A stretch of 64,000 bases of DNA from Trichobilharzia szidati. Taxonomy: Eukaryota; Platyhelminthes; Trematoda; Strigeidida; Schistosomatidae. The notes beneath the pieces are model-generated. The model was not told the DNA's origin. It saw only the letters and a list, made by a program, of their open reading frames with translations, and made no database searches. The position numbers were made by a program, and so were the translations under genes. Below, in pieces: positions 10,198 to 21,840 of this stretch. The stretch lies in assembly GCA_944472155.2 (NCBI GenBank), contig OX235271.1:83279256-83343255 (forward strand), written 5' to 3'. Numbering within the stretch: position 1 is the first letter of the stretch; each line of letters opens with the position of its first letter.

Positions 10198-11468
10198 GAT
10201 ATCATGTTCCATTATTTTTTCCACTAATATCCGCTTCTTATCTCAGGGCATGTTTGCGAATACTTCAAAAAATATCCTCCAAGATGATCACCGCTATACT
10301 TTAATGGAAGTGAATTCATGTGTTCTGAACACCAAAGTTAATCAGATGGACCGGTGACATTTCCACATCCCGTAAGTATGCACTTCTTAACCTAAGTGTT
10401 TCTTTGAGGCTATGGAAATCATTGTGGAAGGAGTCCAAGGAGAGGAAGTCAGTTCGTTCTGCTTTATGGGTCTCGAACGTGATATATTAATAACCTCCGA
10501 CTCCTTGAGTGCCCAAAATACTTGTCATTCTTTTTCATACTAATTAGAGTTAAGTTGGTTGACGTCTAGTCTGTAGCTAGTATCAACAACAGACCAAAAT
10601 TTCAACGAAGTTCTGTCTTACTATATCAGAACTCCTAGGGTAGCCGTGCTTACGTTATTAAGACTGAATCTTACACACACAGCGTAAATGATTCCAACAG
10701 CACCTTCAAACATCTTTCTAATTCCGTGTTGCCATCCATTTTATCTTGGTGGACAATTCCTACCTTCTTTTGTTCATTAACTGAAAGAGGAAAATAAAAG
10801 TTGTACTGGTGGGAGGATAGATTTAGATAAACAGGATCGAAGCCAAAGAATAGCTGTATCACCCCTGAACAGTGCACATCAATCTATTTTCCATTTTCTG
10901 CAAATCCAAATTTCTCTCCACTCATTGCTTCGACTTTTAGCAACGAAATCGGCAAAAGAATTAATGGAATTGTTTGTGTGAAACTAGAGTGTCCTGATGG
11001 ATTCCTTCGGTCGGATGTAAAAGAGAGACATGCCTGAGGCCGAAGCCTGCACCGATGTGAGGCACTGACTAGATAGCGTAAAATTTACCCTGTCATTCCT
11101 GTAATGTCCCAATGAATTATGTTTGACTACACATAAGTGACCTATGGGGATAGAACTCTAGGTCTTTTGCATGTATTTGTTTTTTGAAGAGATAAGTGAT
11201 CATATCTTATTAGCACATGATGAGGACCACAATGACTTTTCAAGGAAGAGGATTCCTTAAATAATCTCAGCAAATTTTACCAATATTAGCTCTTACTCCT
11301 AATGAAAGTGGCCTAAAAGTCATGTCTCGACAAAACTCATTCATACTTCTATTTGAAATATAAAATTGTGAACCATGAAACCTTCCGAAGCCGTGCCTTT
11401 TTGGCTTACGCACTTAGGATACACCGACTTAATTGTCTTGATAAGATGAATTTCATAATTCACAATCA
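10198..11468. other. No recognised gene before assembly gap
   Basis: No exon, repeat or RNA gene that I can name. Short frames on both strands look like chance. Confidence 0.35.
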
Positions 11469-11955
11469 NNNNNNNNNNNNNNNNNNNNNNNNNNNNNNNN
11501 NNNNNNNNNNNNNNNNNNNNNNNNNNNNNNNNNNNNNNNNNNNNNNNNNNNNNNNNNNNNNNNNNNNNNNNNNNNNNNNNNNNNNNNNNNNNNNNNNNNN
11601 NNNNNNNNNNNNNNNNNNNNNNNNNNNNNNNNNNNNNNNNNNNNNNNNNNNNNNNNNNNNNNNNNNNNNNNNNNNNNNNNNNNNNNNNNNNNNNNNNNNN
11701 NNNNNNNNNNNNNNNNNNNNNNNNNNNNNNNNNNNNNNNNNNNNNNNNNNNNNNNNNNNNNNNNNNNNNNNNNNNNNNNNNNNNNNNNNNNNNNNNNNNN
11801 NNNNNNNNNNNNNNNNNNNNNNNNNNNNNNNNNNNNNNNNNNNNNNNNNNNNNNNNNNNNNNNNNNNNNNNNNNNNNNNNNNNNNNNNNNNNNNNNNNNN
11901 NNNNNNNNNNNNNNNNNNNNNNNNNNNNNNNNNNNNNNNNNNNNNNNNNNNNNNN
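11469..11955. other. Assembly gap (487 N)
   Basis: Run of N. The open frames that seem to cross it are artefacts. Confidence 1.
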
Positions 11956-12671
11956 TTGGCACGACGCGCACCACCATCAGCCTACGCTATCCCTCAGGGT
12001 TAACGATAAGTCACGAAAAGTTAGTTCACTTTAGTTCTATCGATCAATCAGTTACTATGTCACACCACCGTGAAACAAGCTACTTAAACCCTTATGAACT
12101 GACTTTCGTAATGCGGTACCAGTTCTCAGTCATTTAAATACCAGTCAGGTGTTTGTAATGTCACCTTCTATGCAATCTGTACTGACTTCCTAGTGTTTCA
12201 GAATTTCCTGAAGTTAACGTTGAAATCAGAAGATGATGATTGCAAACCAGATTTCTTTAAGTCGGGATACACCGATGTGTGCATTGTAACTGATATTAGT
12301 TGAAGTTCATCTGCCTGTATTTGCCCATGTCCATGATTTCGCTGAACCAAATTATCACGATTTGTCATCGACATTCCGGAAAATCCATGTCAAATCTGAT
12401 TACTAGTGAGCAGTCAACTGGCTGACATGCAGATCTAATGCCTAAGAAGATCTGTTTGTGCTTAATAGAGATTTCATTAGCGATAATACTGGTTATGTAG
12501 ATAGTTCCATATTCCTTATCTTCTCTAAAAGCAGTATCTTAATCAAGTTATGAATTTTGTGCAGATTCAATGTTATTCTGAAAAAAAGTTTCGTTTGAAT
12601 TCTTATTGTGTGGCTTAAACCTGAAGACGATTCAAGACACCTTGAATGCTGACTCTTATAAAAGCAACTGT
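11956..12671. other. No recognised gene
   Basis: AT-rich flank between the gap and a SINE. Nothing recognised. Confidence 0.35.
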
Positions 12672-12684
12672 ACAAGTAGAATCT

Positions 12685-12916
12685 TTTTTTCCTTCACGTT
12701 CTCAGTGGAACATAGGGCTTCAAGCTAGAGGTGTGAAGTTTCTGTAGCAGTGTTTATTTTTACAGGATGGGGTTGCTAGCCTCATGCCCAACCTTCTCTT
12801 CTTTACTAGCTTTATTGCTGGCTTAGCGAGGTAAAGGAGTGCGTCGGCTGGGGACCGAACCCCCGGACCATATGCATGGTCGGCGAGCGTTCTTACCACT
12901 GTGCCACCGACGCACC
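12685..12916 (-). mobile_element. tRNA-headed SINE with RTE-like tail (copy b)
   Basis: Minus-strand copy of the family at 3894. The tRNA-like head lies at the right end, the RTE-leader-like body is in the middle, and the tail (GAAGCCCTATGTTCCACT) is at the left. Identical 13-bp duplications ACAAGTAGAATCT flank it at 12672-12684 and 12917-12929, so the element borders are well defined. Confidence 0.85.
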
Positions 12917-12929
12917 ACAAGTAGAATCT

Positions 12930-13246
12930 AAATTCAACGTAATGTAAACTGATGTTTCTCACAAAGATAGTTATCATTTCATACAGAAACAAAGTGAAAT
13001 TATAGAAAAAAACGAAAAGCTGAACAAAGAATATCCTTTTCGACAATTTCCTCTTTTGGCTCTGCAATTATGTATATATATATGTTCATATACATAGAAT
13101 ATTCTTGTATAGTCGCTCTTAGCAATATTGGTGTTTTTTAAATAATATCGATTTATTAAGTAAGATCAACAGAATTACAGTTCAAGAAAGACGCTTAAGC
13201 TATAATAAGTATAAAAATTTAATAGGAAATAGAATATCAAATAAAA
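12930..13246. other. No recognised gene; short TA microsatellite
   Basis: AT-rich sequence with a TATATA tract near 13070-13085. Confidence 0.35.
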
Positions 13247-13745
13247 TTAAGGAAATTCCCACAACAAAATGAGGATCATTAAGACCATGACGGCCAAGTA
13301 TAGTGTCTGAACCAACTTCTTTGGGATACATAAGTTAGGTCTCTTAATGTATATCCCAACAGCCAGTCTCAGTAGTATGTAGTAGACGAACTCGCAAGGT
13401 AAAGTTAAGATTAGTTGGTATGCGATAGATGACTTTGAAAGCCTCGTTAACATCAGTCTTGTGTTCTGTATCCACAAGATGAGATATTACAGAGCTATGA
13501 ATGGATTTTGTTTGTCATTTACTTAACCAGGCAGGATGATATTCGGAAATCCAACGATAAAGACGCCTAACTGTACACCCTGCGTAACTGGATCCACAGG
13601 AGCAGTCGAAATGGCAGATACACATAAAAGTTTTTGTCAGACTTATTTCAGATAGAATTAGGTTGGCAGACGGAAATAGATGTAATCGGTAATGATTGAA
13701 GATCAGATGAAAAGTTGGTTAGCTTCGTGATTCAATATCGGCCTT
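13247..13745 (-). pseudogene. Penelope-like element, GIY-YIG end (remnant)
   Basis: On the minus strand with frame changes: MCICHFDCSCGSSYAGCTVRRL, EYHPAWLSK, then SHLVDTEHKTDVNEAFKVIYRI and finally IKRPNLCIPKKLVQTL. This is the standard order of the PLE endonuclease domain (CxC-G-YxG...H...E...CIQKK). The YIG tyrosine-glycine pair survives as YAG. No reverse transcriptase remains. Confidence 0.7.
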
Positions 13746-14013
13746 CTTTAGTCTATTAACTGAACTGTGAAAGGCACATGCTAATTAAATCTTAATTTCA
13801 TTCCAATCATCAAGGATTTCATCTTTCACACAATGATTAATTTCCGTTATGTATTCAAAAAACACTTATTTGTCTATTTTCAAAAGTCGTAATATGAAGG
13901 GGGAACTGCATTCATTTCTAGTTATTCTATACCACATAAAGACTCGAAATTATATGTATATATATTGGTGATAATTTCCAAATCTCATGCGATCAAAAGT
14001 TAACAGATATCCT
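13746..14013. other. No recognised gene
   Basis: Short AT-rich spacer between two PLE remnants in opposite orientation. Confidence 0.3.
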
Positions 14014-14620
14014 TCACATGTTAACTCCAACTGTATATACAAATTTATATGTATCTGTAGGAGCAGTTACATTGGAAAAAAACAGAAAGAAGGGCGTACC
14101 TCCAATTTCCTGAACATGTACCAAAAAGCGTATGTCTAAAGGGAACAAGTGTTTTAAACAGTGCCATCCACAGGCATCTCCTTGACACTGGTCATGAGGT
14201 GGAAGTTGCAAGATCGTTCAAAATGATCAGTAGGCAAAAGAGTTCAATTCTCCTTAACTTTGCTGAAGCCATCTCCATCAAGCGCTTGAAACCCGATTTC
14301 AGTATTCAGAAAGAGGTGGTTACCAGTCTTTCCTTGCCCCGTAACTGGATGTTTTCATCCTCTCTTTCATCTGATTATGTAACGCCGAAAAATTCCATTT
14401 TGTATGATTATTATTGCTTGCGACAAAGTGATTATTATTAGCATTGTATGCATATATTGTTATTGTTTTTTGTTTAAAAATAAACTCTGTGCAAGTATTT
14501 TAAAACTGTTTCTGTAGATATACTTAATAATGTCTTTGGGCTGTAAACAGCTGATGAGAAGCCAACGAAATAAATGATGGTTCCATTTTATTCTGCAAAA
14601 ACTGTTGTTCATGCTTTATT
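14014..14620 (+). pseudogene. Penelope-like element, GIY-YIG end and 3' arm (remnant)
   Basis: Reads CIYKFICICRSSYIGKKQKE, then after a frame change HRHLLDTGHEVEVARSFKMI, LLNFAEAISIKRLKPDFSIQKE and SLPRNW. It is the same subfamily as 23213-23845, where the matching blocks are HIVDTGHLVKISKSFKIL and LRFAEAVALKRIKPT. The downstream arm contains a good hammerhead core at 14541-14605. Confidence 0.75.
14541..14605 (+). ncRNA. Hammerhead-like ribozyme motif, canonical core
   Basis: CTGATGA (14551-14557) and GAAA (14567-14570) are separated by nine bases. An A/T-rich stem III follows (ATAAATG pairing with CATTTTAT), then TTC and TG. CAG before the core can pair with CTG downstream. Both core boxes are canonical, but stem II is only about one base pair, so self-cleavage is uncertain. 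Confidence 0.5.
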
Positions 14621-15260
14621 CATAATCTCGTAAAAGTATTTGTCTATGGCTATTATTCCTAATAAAAGTTTAGCTTCTAAATCAGTATGAATTTTCTTAA
14701 AACTGAAATAAAACACTGGACAAATTCCAAAAGTCATGTGTTGTTTGTTTATTGTGTAAGTTCACTGTCATATTTTACCAACGATATTTTTTACTGAATG
14801 CATGTGGTTTTACTAATAACATTTCCTTAAGTTTAATATACAGTAAATTGTTTAACTTTTTCGGAATTCTTTTTTAACGAAAGTTTCATTCTTGTGATAG
14901 TAATTACAACAAGCGTAAATTACAGGTAAGAGTCTATCCGTTTTGGTTATCTTTTAGTCAGGCGTGCAAAACCACCCCGTTCACTGATATTTTAAACTAT
15001 TTGAAAGTTTTAAACGTAAACCGTGATTTAAAAGGTTACTGGGCTTTGGAAAATGGTTTTATCAAGGATGGATATGAATATGAAAGCTGGTATTTGCTAC
15101 GTCCGTTTTCTGGACTCTTCGGAAAGGCACATTACTGAATACATTTCTGAATAAAAGCATGGCCCTTTGAGTAAATTATGAGCCAGACTCTCAGTTGAAT
15201 GAAACATTTCATGCTCTCCAGCTAACAGAAGTTCACTGTAGATTACCACCACCATTCAGT
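14621..15260. other. No recognised gene
   Basis: AT-rich, only chance frames. Confidence 0.3.
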
Positions 15261-15455
15261 GCATCGGTGGCATGGTGGTTAGGACTCTCGCCGACCATGA
15301 ACATGGTCCGGGGTTCAATCCCCAGCCAACGCACACCTGATATCAATGGTCGGCCTGCTAAATTTGGGCTACCGATATCACATGCTGAAAATTCCATACT
15401 TGAACCAAAAATACGGTGTGGAATCAAGCTATAATCAAAATAAAATAAAAATATC
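15261..15455 (+). mobile_element. tRNA-headed SINE with CR1-like tail (copy c)
   Basis: The head (15261-15333, from GCATCGGTGG to CCAACGCA) is nearly the same as in copy a. The rest differs: after CACCTGATATCAATGG the end reads GCTGAAAATTCCATACTT, then ATACGGTGTGGAATCAAGC and A/T-rich sequence. This aligns with the 3' end of the CR1-like LINE at 10135-10197 (GCTGAAAATTCCACACTG ... TCTGGAATAAAGC) and not with RTE. No clean target duplication was found. Confidence 0.65.
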
Positions 15456-15699
15456 TATCCTCACGTCCAACTCAACTGATCCTAACAGTTAAGAATTTTT
15501 AGTATAAATATGTAAATCCGTTTCGAAGCTTTTCACTAATGTTCTCCAGATAATTATTATCTACTCTGTAGACGCATACAAGATTATCTCCAGATATGGT
15601 TATCTAAAGAAGAAATTACACGAACCACTAGTTCAATTCTTCAGCAGCATTTTCTTACAAATGATTTCGTATGAGTAGAAAATTTTTCAGTTTTATGTT
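15456..15699. other. No recognised gene
   Basis: AT-rich spacer. Confidence 0.3.
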
Positions 15700-16230
15700 A
15701 AGTAAGATGAAGTCATTCGAATAGTGTTCGTCTACATCTGTCTGTAGAGCAAGTTCTGATTATACGTAAGGAAAACCCTGAGCTATAAATACAGAAGGTG
15801 TTTGTTTATTCCCTCTTACTACCATGGGCCTAGAGTATGCTTTCTTTTCATTTTTTTAATTCGTACAGTAACTTATTATGTAACCAACATTTATTTGGCT
15901 TTTTGTCTTCTTCCTATTCTTTCCTTTCAAACTCGTGATTTAAAAATGTACCTTTTAAATATTCTTAATCTCTTACTCTTCTGAATAGTGTTCATGTCTT
16001 CAAGCGCCTGTAGTTTTTTAATGGTAATCATTCCTCAGTGATGCTCACCACTTATTTTCTTAGATTACGTAATCCATTTTTTTTCTTTAAAATGTTTTAC
16101 TAACAGCTGATATGGGCAGTTTACCTTATAGGCATTTCCCAGATCTTTTAGAATAATATATAACTGTACAGCTTTGAAGTGAAGTTACGAAAAGGATGTT
16201 CTTCGCTAACCCATGTCACTTTCGATTACC
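15700..16230 (+). pseudogene. Penelope-like element, last codons and 3' arm (remnant)
   Basis: 15752-15835 reads IRKENPEL, stop, IQKVFVYSLLLPWA, which is the C-terminal block of PLE ORFs (compare CIQKKYVQPLSLPWP at 56541-57866). The following arm matches that at 60.14-60.51 kb, including CTGTACAGCTTTGAAGTGAA. Confidence 0.65.
16165..16210 (+). ncRNA. Degenerate hammerhead-like motif in PLE arm
   Basis: ACAGC, a diverged core (TTTGAAGTGAAGTTAC), GAAA, a short stem III (AAGGATGTTCTT) and CGCT. The layout matches the motifs at 56071, 58051 and 49233, but the CUGANGA box is eroded. Confidence 0.3.
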
Positions 16231-16769
16231 TATTTGCTTAAAAGTTTAGTATATTTCTGAAGTATTTTACATCTTCCATCATTGATAAAACTATTATAAA
16301 CTAAAGATCACAGAACATTTGTTTTATCCCACTTTATGAACCTTGGAAAGTGGAAACATATAACCGTATCTACAATTAAATTGAACAGTAATAGGCTGAG
16401 TGAATGACTGCCTCACCGTTCAGTCAATCGATTCGTAGTAAAACCATTCAAATATATGCCACTACTAATGTATCTTTGCATTAGCATCCTTGGTCCGTTA
16501 TTTCACAATATAAGTTAGAGTTATAGATTCCCTTATACAATATATAAACATATATATATATAAATCGTTAGATGGATGAAAGTAGTCGACAGGAATCCTA
16601 CCAGAAAGGTTTGGTGCTTCTTGACAGTCTCCAGTTCCCACCAAGTTAAGGAATAGATGTGTGACTTTAGTTACCACCTAGTATCCAAACAAAGCATATA
16701 TAAATAGTGCACTGGCTATTTTCTCGTCCCCTTTAGATTCTTCAAGAGTTAAGTTGTAAGGACTAGATT

Positions 16770-17100
16770 TGTTTTCAAGTTTGACCACGGAGTGATGTCA
16801 CTTAAGGAACCATTGGAAACCAGGAAGAACTGAACAGCTGTTTCATCCTAGTTTAGGACTCATCGGCAGTACGCTAGTGAATGGCTACTGGACGGAATTT
16901 CCTGGAGTTCTTGTGAAAAATTGTGACCAGTGGGGTGCATCCTGTCAGGACTGAGGATAAATGCTCGCCAATGATATCGTCTGGTGGTTTTGCTAAACTC
17001 ATGGGCCATTGAATTGGGTCCCAGTGGCTGAATGGTCCACGAGCTTGCTTTGTACCCGGAAGATTCTGGGTTCGAACCCCAGTGGGTGCATACTGCCAAT
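16770..17100. mobile_element. Sm-alpha-like short repeat, inverted pair (hammerhead-bearing)
   Basis: 16770-16885 is a minus-strand ribozyme and tail segment. 16995-17100 is a plus-strand head with box A-like GTGGCTGAATGG and box B-like GGGTTCGAACCCC. Between them lies about 110 bp of spacer that includes GTGACCAGTGGGGTGCATCC, similar to 53790. Comparable inverted pairs occur at 36.1-36.5 and 40.0-40.7 kb. Confidence 0.65.
16826..16874 (-). ncRNA. Hammerhead ribozyme relic (Sm-alpha-like)
   Basis: On the minus strand: GTACTG, CCGATGA (canonical CTGATGA), GTCC/GGAT stem II, GAAAC, AGCT loop, then GTTCAG. Stem II and stem III are intact, but one core base and the cleavage triplet are changed. 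Confidence 0.5.
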
Positions 17101-18149
17101 GAACCCTTTTAGATTCACATATTTTCCAACTTCTTTTTGATTTAGCTTAGTCTATCTCTTCTACATGTTACTTTACTGTGAATTATTCAACGACTAATAA
17201 GTATACAATCATCAAACTTGCAAATACATTTTACTTTAGAGTTTTAGTCTGAGTAAAACAAAATGCATACTGAATATAAATATATACATTCTTCTGTCAA
17301 TGTACAAGTCAACATGTAGAAATTTTTCGAACACTACTCTGGTGGTAGGGTGTAAAAAAACGAGGCATAAACTGACAAACATCCATGACATTTTCAGTTA
17401 AAGTTACCTTTTTTCTAAACGCTAATGAATATTTATTTCATTATGATTACTGTTATTACTATTACTACTATTATTATTATTTTTAACAGAAGTTATAACA
17501 GCAAATTGGATTATACAACATAAGAAGTAATCTATCTATCCATATATACCTATTATGGAGTAATAATTACCAAAATGAATATAAAACCACTGAATACATT
17601 ACTGGAAAGGAGAAAAAAAGGTTAAAAACAAAACTTTTGTTTGTCATTTTACTTCTTACTTCTTCTTCTTTATAACGTCTGGCTTTAAGCATTTCTTTTT
17701 TGTCAGTGTATATATATATATGTATATGTATATGTATATTTTTAAACAGACAATACACTAAATGGTTACCAAGGTAATGATTCAGTTAAACGTCTTAATC
17801 GAAGTCTAGAAATCAAACAAATCTATATAATGTCGCTAACATAGGAATACTCTAATGCTAGATTGTATTGTATGGTACTTACTGTATAGACACATGATTA
17901 ATTGTGTTTTAAGGCAACTAAACAGTGATGCATTATATATATAGATATATACTACAGTGGGAGACATTTTGAAACTCTTGCCTAGTTATAATTTAAGTTT
18001 ATAGTTTAACTATCAAGGGAAAAGTTCAAATATTTTAAGTTTGTCTGTTTGAAATGTGTATTGTGCTAACTTAACGTGGACCATTTGTGAATATGGACAG
18101 AGTAGTTTCAGTATTATTAAATCATATTCGTAATTTACAAATTAATTAG
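17101..18149. other. AT-rich sequence with TA/TG microsatellites
   Basis: Contains ATT-rich runs near 17455-17485 and a TATATATG/TATG tract at about 17705-17740. No gene recognised. Confidence 0.4.
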
Positions 18150-18332
18150 TAGTTCAAACACTTCACGGTCGGTTGATTTCATCACAGTTTTCTTTGGAAA
18201 CCGAAATTATTCAGATCAAAATGCATGTGTTTCTGCTTGATACCATGAATGATAATCAAGAAACTTAGTATAACTGCAAAAAACTATTCACTACTGGTTG
18301 GTTTCGCTCGTTTGGGGCCTATCTCATTAGCC
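18150..18332 (-). repeat. Dispersed repeat U (copy 1)
   Basis: Shares blocks with 40855-41110: GGAAACCGAAATTATTC, then ACCATGAATGATAATCAA, then TTTGGGGC-T--CTCAT. On the minus strand it contains CTAATGA and GAAAC spaced as in a hammerhead, with one core base changed. The RTE copy at 18333 inserted at its right end. Confidence 0.45.
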
Positions 18333-18951
18333 GTCGTTGAAGTTTCTGTAGCAATTTGGTTAAGTTTTGGGGGTGGAGTTGCTAGCACCACGCCCCAACC
18401 CTCCCTCTTTATCCGGGCTTGGGACGGCTAGAAAACTAGCGAGCTAGAAATCTAGGCATCCGCATCAACAACAAAATTCAGATTTTCAATACAAACGTCA
18501 AGTCAGTTTTTCTATACGGATCAGAAACTTGGTGGGTCACAAAGAACATTTCCAACAGCCTGTTGCAGACCTTTATCAACAACTGTCTTCGCTCTATACT
18601 GAAGATCAGATGGCCGGAAAGAATCACCAACAAGAAACTATGGGAACAAACAAAACAAGAACCAATCGCCCAACAAGTATGCAGGAGAAAGTGGAGATGG
18701 ATTGGACACTCGCTGAGGAGGCCGCTGGGTGACATTGCGCATCAGGCCATAGCTCGAGTGGAACCTGAAAGGGAAGCGGCGAGTGGGACGTCCAAGGGTG
18801 ACATGGAGGAGATCGTGTGATGAGGAACTGAAACAGTATGGACTAACATGGATGCAGGTGAAAAGTACAGCAGAAGACAGAAGCAAGTGGAGACGTGCAG
18901 TTGAAGCCCTATGTTCCACTAGGAACCCAAGGGAACAATAATAATAATCAT
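18333..18951 (+). mobile_element. RTE LINE copy with inverted 5' end (twin-priming product)
   Basis: 18333-18456 is the element's 5' leader in reverse orientation; its reverse complement matches the leader at 24.92-25.04 kb. 18463-18951 is the 3' end in forward orientation. The forward part encodes the RTE C-terminus: [39 protein letters not shown] and RRKWRWIGHSLRRP. The end is GAAGCCCTATGTTCCACT and (AAT)n. The 8-bp sequence CATTAGCC at 18325-18332 and 18952-18959 flanks the whole unit. Only a non-functional C-terminal piece is encoded. Confidence 0.8.
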
Positions 18952-19035
18952 CATTAGCCATGTACCCAGTTTTACTCAGCTCAGAAAGTTGAATCAGTTC
19001 AAACCACCTGATTTATGGCTATCTACTTGATTATT

Positions 19036-20190
19036 AACATTATTTATTATTGTTCTCTTGGGTTCCGAATGGAACATTGGACTACAGTAGCACGTCTCTA
19101 CTTTGTCCTATTCTCTGCAGTACTCTTCAGCTGGCCTCATAATTGCCCATAATCTCTGATCTCCTCCTAACACGATCTCCTTCATTTCACCCTCGGATGC
19201 CCCACCCATCGTTTCCCACTAGGGCTGTAGAGTCTGTAACAATACGATTGTACATTTTTTTGTTAGATGTTGAAATTAGAAACATTGTACACGACTTTTG
19301 TTTAAAACAATTCACGTTGGAATATAGATAACTTCCGAGTACAATCTGAAATACAGTGTGCTACTAGTCACTTCTTCTTCTCACTAGCCTATACTGTCTA
19401 CTTGCTTCACTACTAACCGTGTTGTATCCTTTGGATTTATTACAGGAACCTCTTATCCTCATCCGAAGACTATTCTACAACCAGTGCACAGCTTCTACCA
19501 GTAGACACGACTCCAGCAGTGAACACTTGTGGATTATATTAATAATTTGTAGCAGTGAACTTTAACTGTATAACCAAGTAACCGAATAATGTACATAACT
19601 CATTACTGTATTTTTATTATAATATACTGTTACACTATCATCTCATTAACTTGGATTTTTATTCAAATACTTGTTCTGTTACTCAGCTCTCTAGAAAGTC
19701 CCCTACACGGTTCCACTCTAGGGCCTTGCGAGTGATGTCAAACGCTGGCTTCCCCAACGTGCGCCTAATCCATCTCCATTTCCTCCGGAATCGCTGTTAA
19801 GTAATAGGCTCTTGGTAACTTTGTTCCCATAGTTTCGTGCTGCCAATTCTTTCCGGACATTTGATCTTCAATATGTAGCCAGCGAAGACGGCTTTTCATA
19901 AAAATCTTCAGTCTGTTTAGAATGCTTTTCATGAATTGCCGAATTTCAACACAATGGTGTCGAATAGCCGGATCTTGTTCTTTATGCTGATTTCAAAGGA
20001 TTTCAAAACTGATTTCAAAATATGATGAAGGTTTGCCTTGGTGTTCCGATTCTGCTTTTTATGACCTCATCCGTTCCTTCTTTAGTTGAATAGATCCTTC
20101 CTAGATAATTGAAGGAATTAACCTCTTTCAAATACATTCTGTTTGGTAGTGACACAGCTACTTGAGACAACTGGTAATTCCATAAATCAC
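19036..20190 (-). mobile_element. RTE LINE 3' end, split by a ~470-bp insert
   Basis: 19036-19225 (minus strand) is the RTE tail and C-terminal codons, and about 19700-20165 continues the same ORF upstream (reverse complement of the trachea-like RTE block near LKIRWP and LPNRMYLKEVNSFNYLGRIYST). Between them, 19226-19700 is unrelated AT-rich DNA. The junctions share CTAGGGC (19220-19226 and 19718-19724), possibly a target duplication. All frames are broken. Confidence 0.65.
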
Positions 20191-20719
20191 CGACCATATT
20201 AACAGTTATAAAAATTAACAATCAAATTGCGAGTTTAACAGGCACATGAAACTGTAAGAAACCGAACGACATTTTGCATATGGCTCCAGGCTATCATATA
20301 TATCAACATAGAAAATTCAAGTAGAAAAACAATAAAGACACCAGATGTCGAAAAATGTAATACTAAAAAAAATTGTGTGAATCAATAAAAGCATGTGATA
20401 TTAGAATCTTTAAAATTTCCATAAACATCAGACGGGTATGCATTTACATCATTAAGACTGACTTTTAAGGATATTTACTTTCACTGGTCCTGTAAATGAT
20501 GTCAGTGCGTATTCTGACTTAATTTTTGTAAGCTCATTGAAGACAACCACTGTAAAACTTTTAGTTCTCTACACCATTTTACTCCTGGACTTCATGAATA
20601 AGGCCAAGTAAAGCCATATGTTCGTCTTTGTGAACCTTCAGAGTCTCCTGAAAACCTTCAGCACAAATCTTATTATGTTTTGTCAAGTGATTCTCCCCTG
20701 TCAAAGGTAAATTGACGCT
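20191..20719. other. No recognised gene
   Basis: AT-rich, chance frames only. Confidence 0.3.
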
Positions 20720-21160
20720 GCAGGACTGATATGCACCGATTCATACTCTAAAGATAGTGAGTGAAGTGCTTAAACATGTTGATCACTTTACTTATTTCGG
20801 AAGTTATATCAACCCTAATGGAGTGATTGCAAAGGAAATTTCAGCACGGATACAGAAGCCTGGTAGAGCAACTGTCAACTTATTTCATCATCCCTGGATG
20901 TGATATCCAGCTATCGTTCAAACAAGGTATTTAATTCACAGCAGTTAACTCTATCCTTCTTTAGGCCTGTAAGACATGGTTATTGAAAGTGGGAGACCTG
21001 AAGTCTTTGACTATTGATTTGAGCCACGTGGGAAAGTTCAAACTGCCTCGTTGGGTCCCTCTAGACGCTAAAACTAAATGGCTGAAAACTGCTGTCAATA
21101 TGGCTCAAAATCATTCTCAAAAGCACAGATGTATTCAGTCTTTATGAACGCCTACATCCA
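20720..21160 (+). pseudogene. Divergent LINE reverse-transcriptase C-terminus
   Basis: The reading VSEVLKHVDHFTYFGSYINP, NGVIAKEISARIQK and, later, PLDAKTKWLKTAVNMAQNHS matches the C-terminal part of a LINE type often annotated in schistosomes as endonuclease-reverse transcriptase. It differs from the RTE copies elsewhere in this window and has several stops. A DIRLSFKQGI-like piece (about 20900-20925) is split by frame changes. Confidence 0.55.
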
Positions 21161-21430
21161 TTGAATTCCAGCGGTTGTCCATGCATTTAATCTTTCTCCC
21201 GTCCATTTTTGTTCATTTCAGCTCTTTTGGAATTTTTTCTATCTTTGTGTCAAATACGGAGTGTAACGACTTGAACTGCCGAACTTCTACACAGAGTTCT
21301 ACGTTTAAAACTTTCTCCCTCTCTCTTCTTAACATATTTTCAAGTGAGACGAAATAAATTTCAGAAAGAAGCAACCATGTCGAAAAATTTCTCATAAAAT
21401 ACCTTTAAAGAATATTAAGAACACAATATT

Positions 21431-21472
21431 CAGCGAAGAGACTCTTTTCAACGAATTTATTATCAAGCTGTA
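21431..21472 (-). ncRNA. Degenerate hammerhead-like motif in PLE arm
   Basis: Minus strand: TACAGC, TTGATAATAAATTCGT, TGAAA, AGAGTCTCT (self-complementary stem III), TCGCTG. CAGC pairs with GCTG as stem I. The core box is eroded. Confidence 0.35.
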
Positions 21473-21840
21473 CAATCGTATATATATGGTTTTTAAGAAA
21501 TTATATCCGGTGAGGGAATTAGATCAAAGGTGTGAATACATGAAATAATAATAGTATGAAATGCAATTAAAATATTTGTGATTATAATCATAGTTTAATG
21601 TCAAGTGGCACAATAATTAATGTCGTATATAGAATAATACATAAGGTGTATAGATTTTGGAAAGGGGTACATAATTATAAGATTAGTAGACGAATATAAA
21701 ATGTTACATAACATGGTGTGAAATTTGATAAGACAGAATTCAATATTGCAAAAATAAAAATATAAAAATTAATAATTTTGGGTTTAAAATGTCAAGTGGG
21801 TCAAGTGGAAAAGATTCAGAGTGAGAATAGTAATAATAAT

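Noticed and set aside
11353..12003. Long open frames across the first N run
   Set aside because: They consist almost entirely of N; no real coding evidence.
18563..18820. Host genes suggested by frames with SGTSKGDMEEIV-type ends (also 25686-25946)
   Set aside because: These are pieces of the RTE C-terminus repeated at many loci.
18638..18961. Minus-strand 107-codon frame (also 25761-26087)
   Set aside because: Antisense shadow of the RTE C-terminus; it recurs only because the LINE does.
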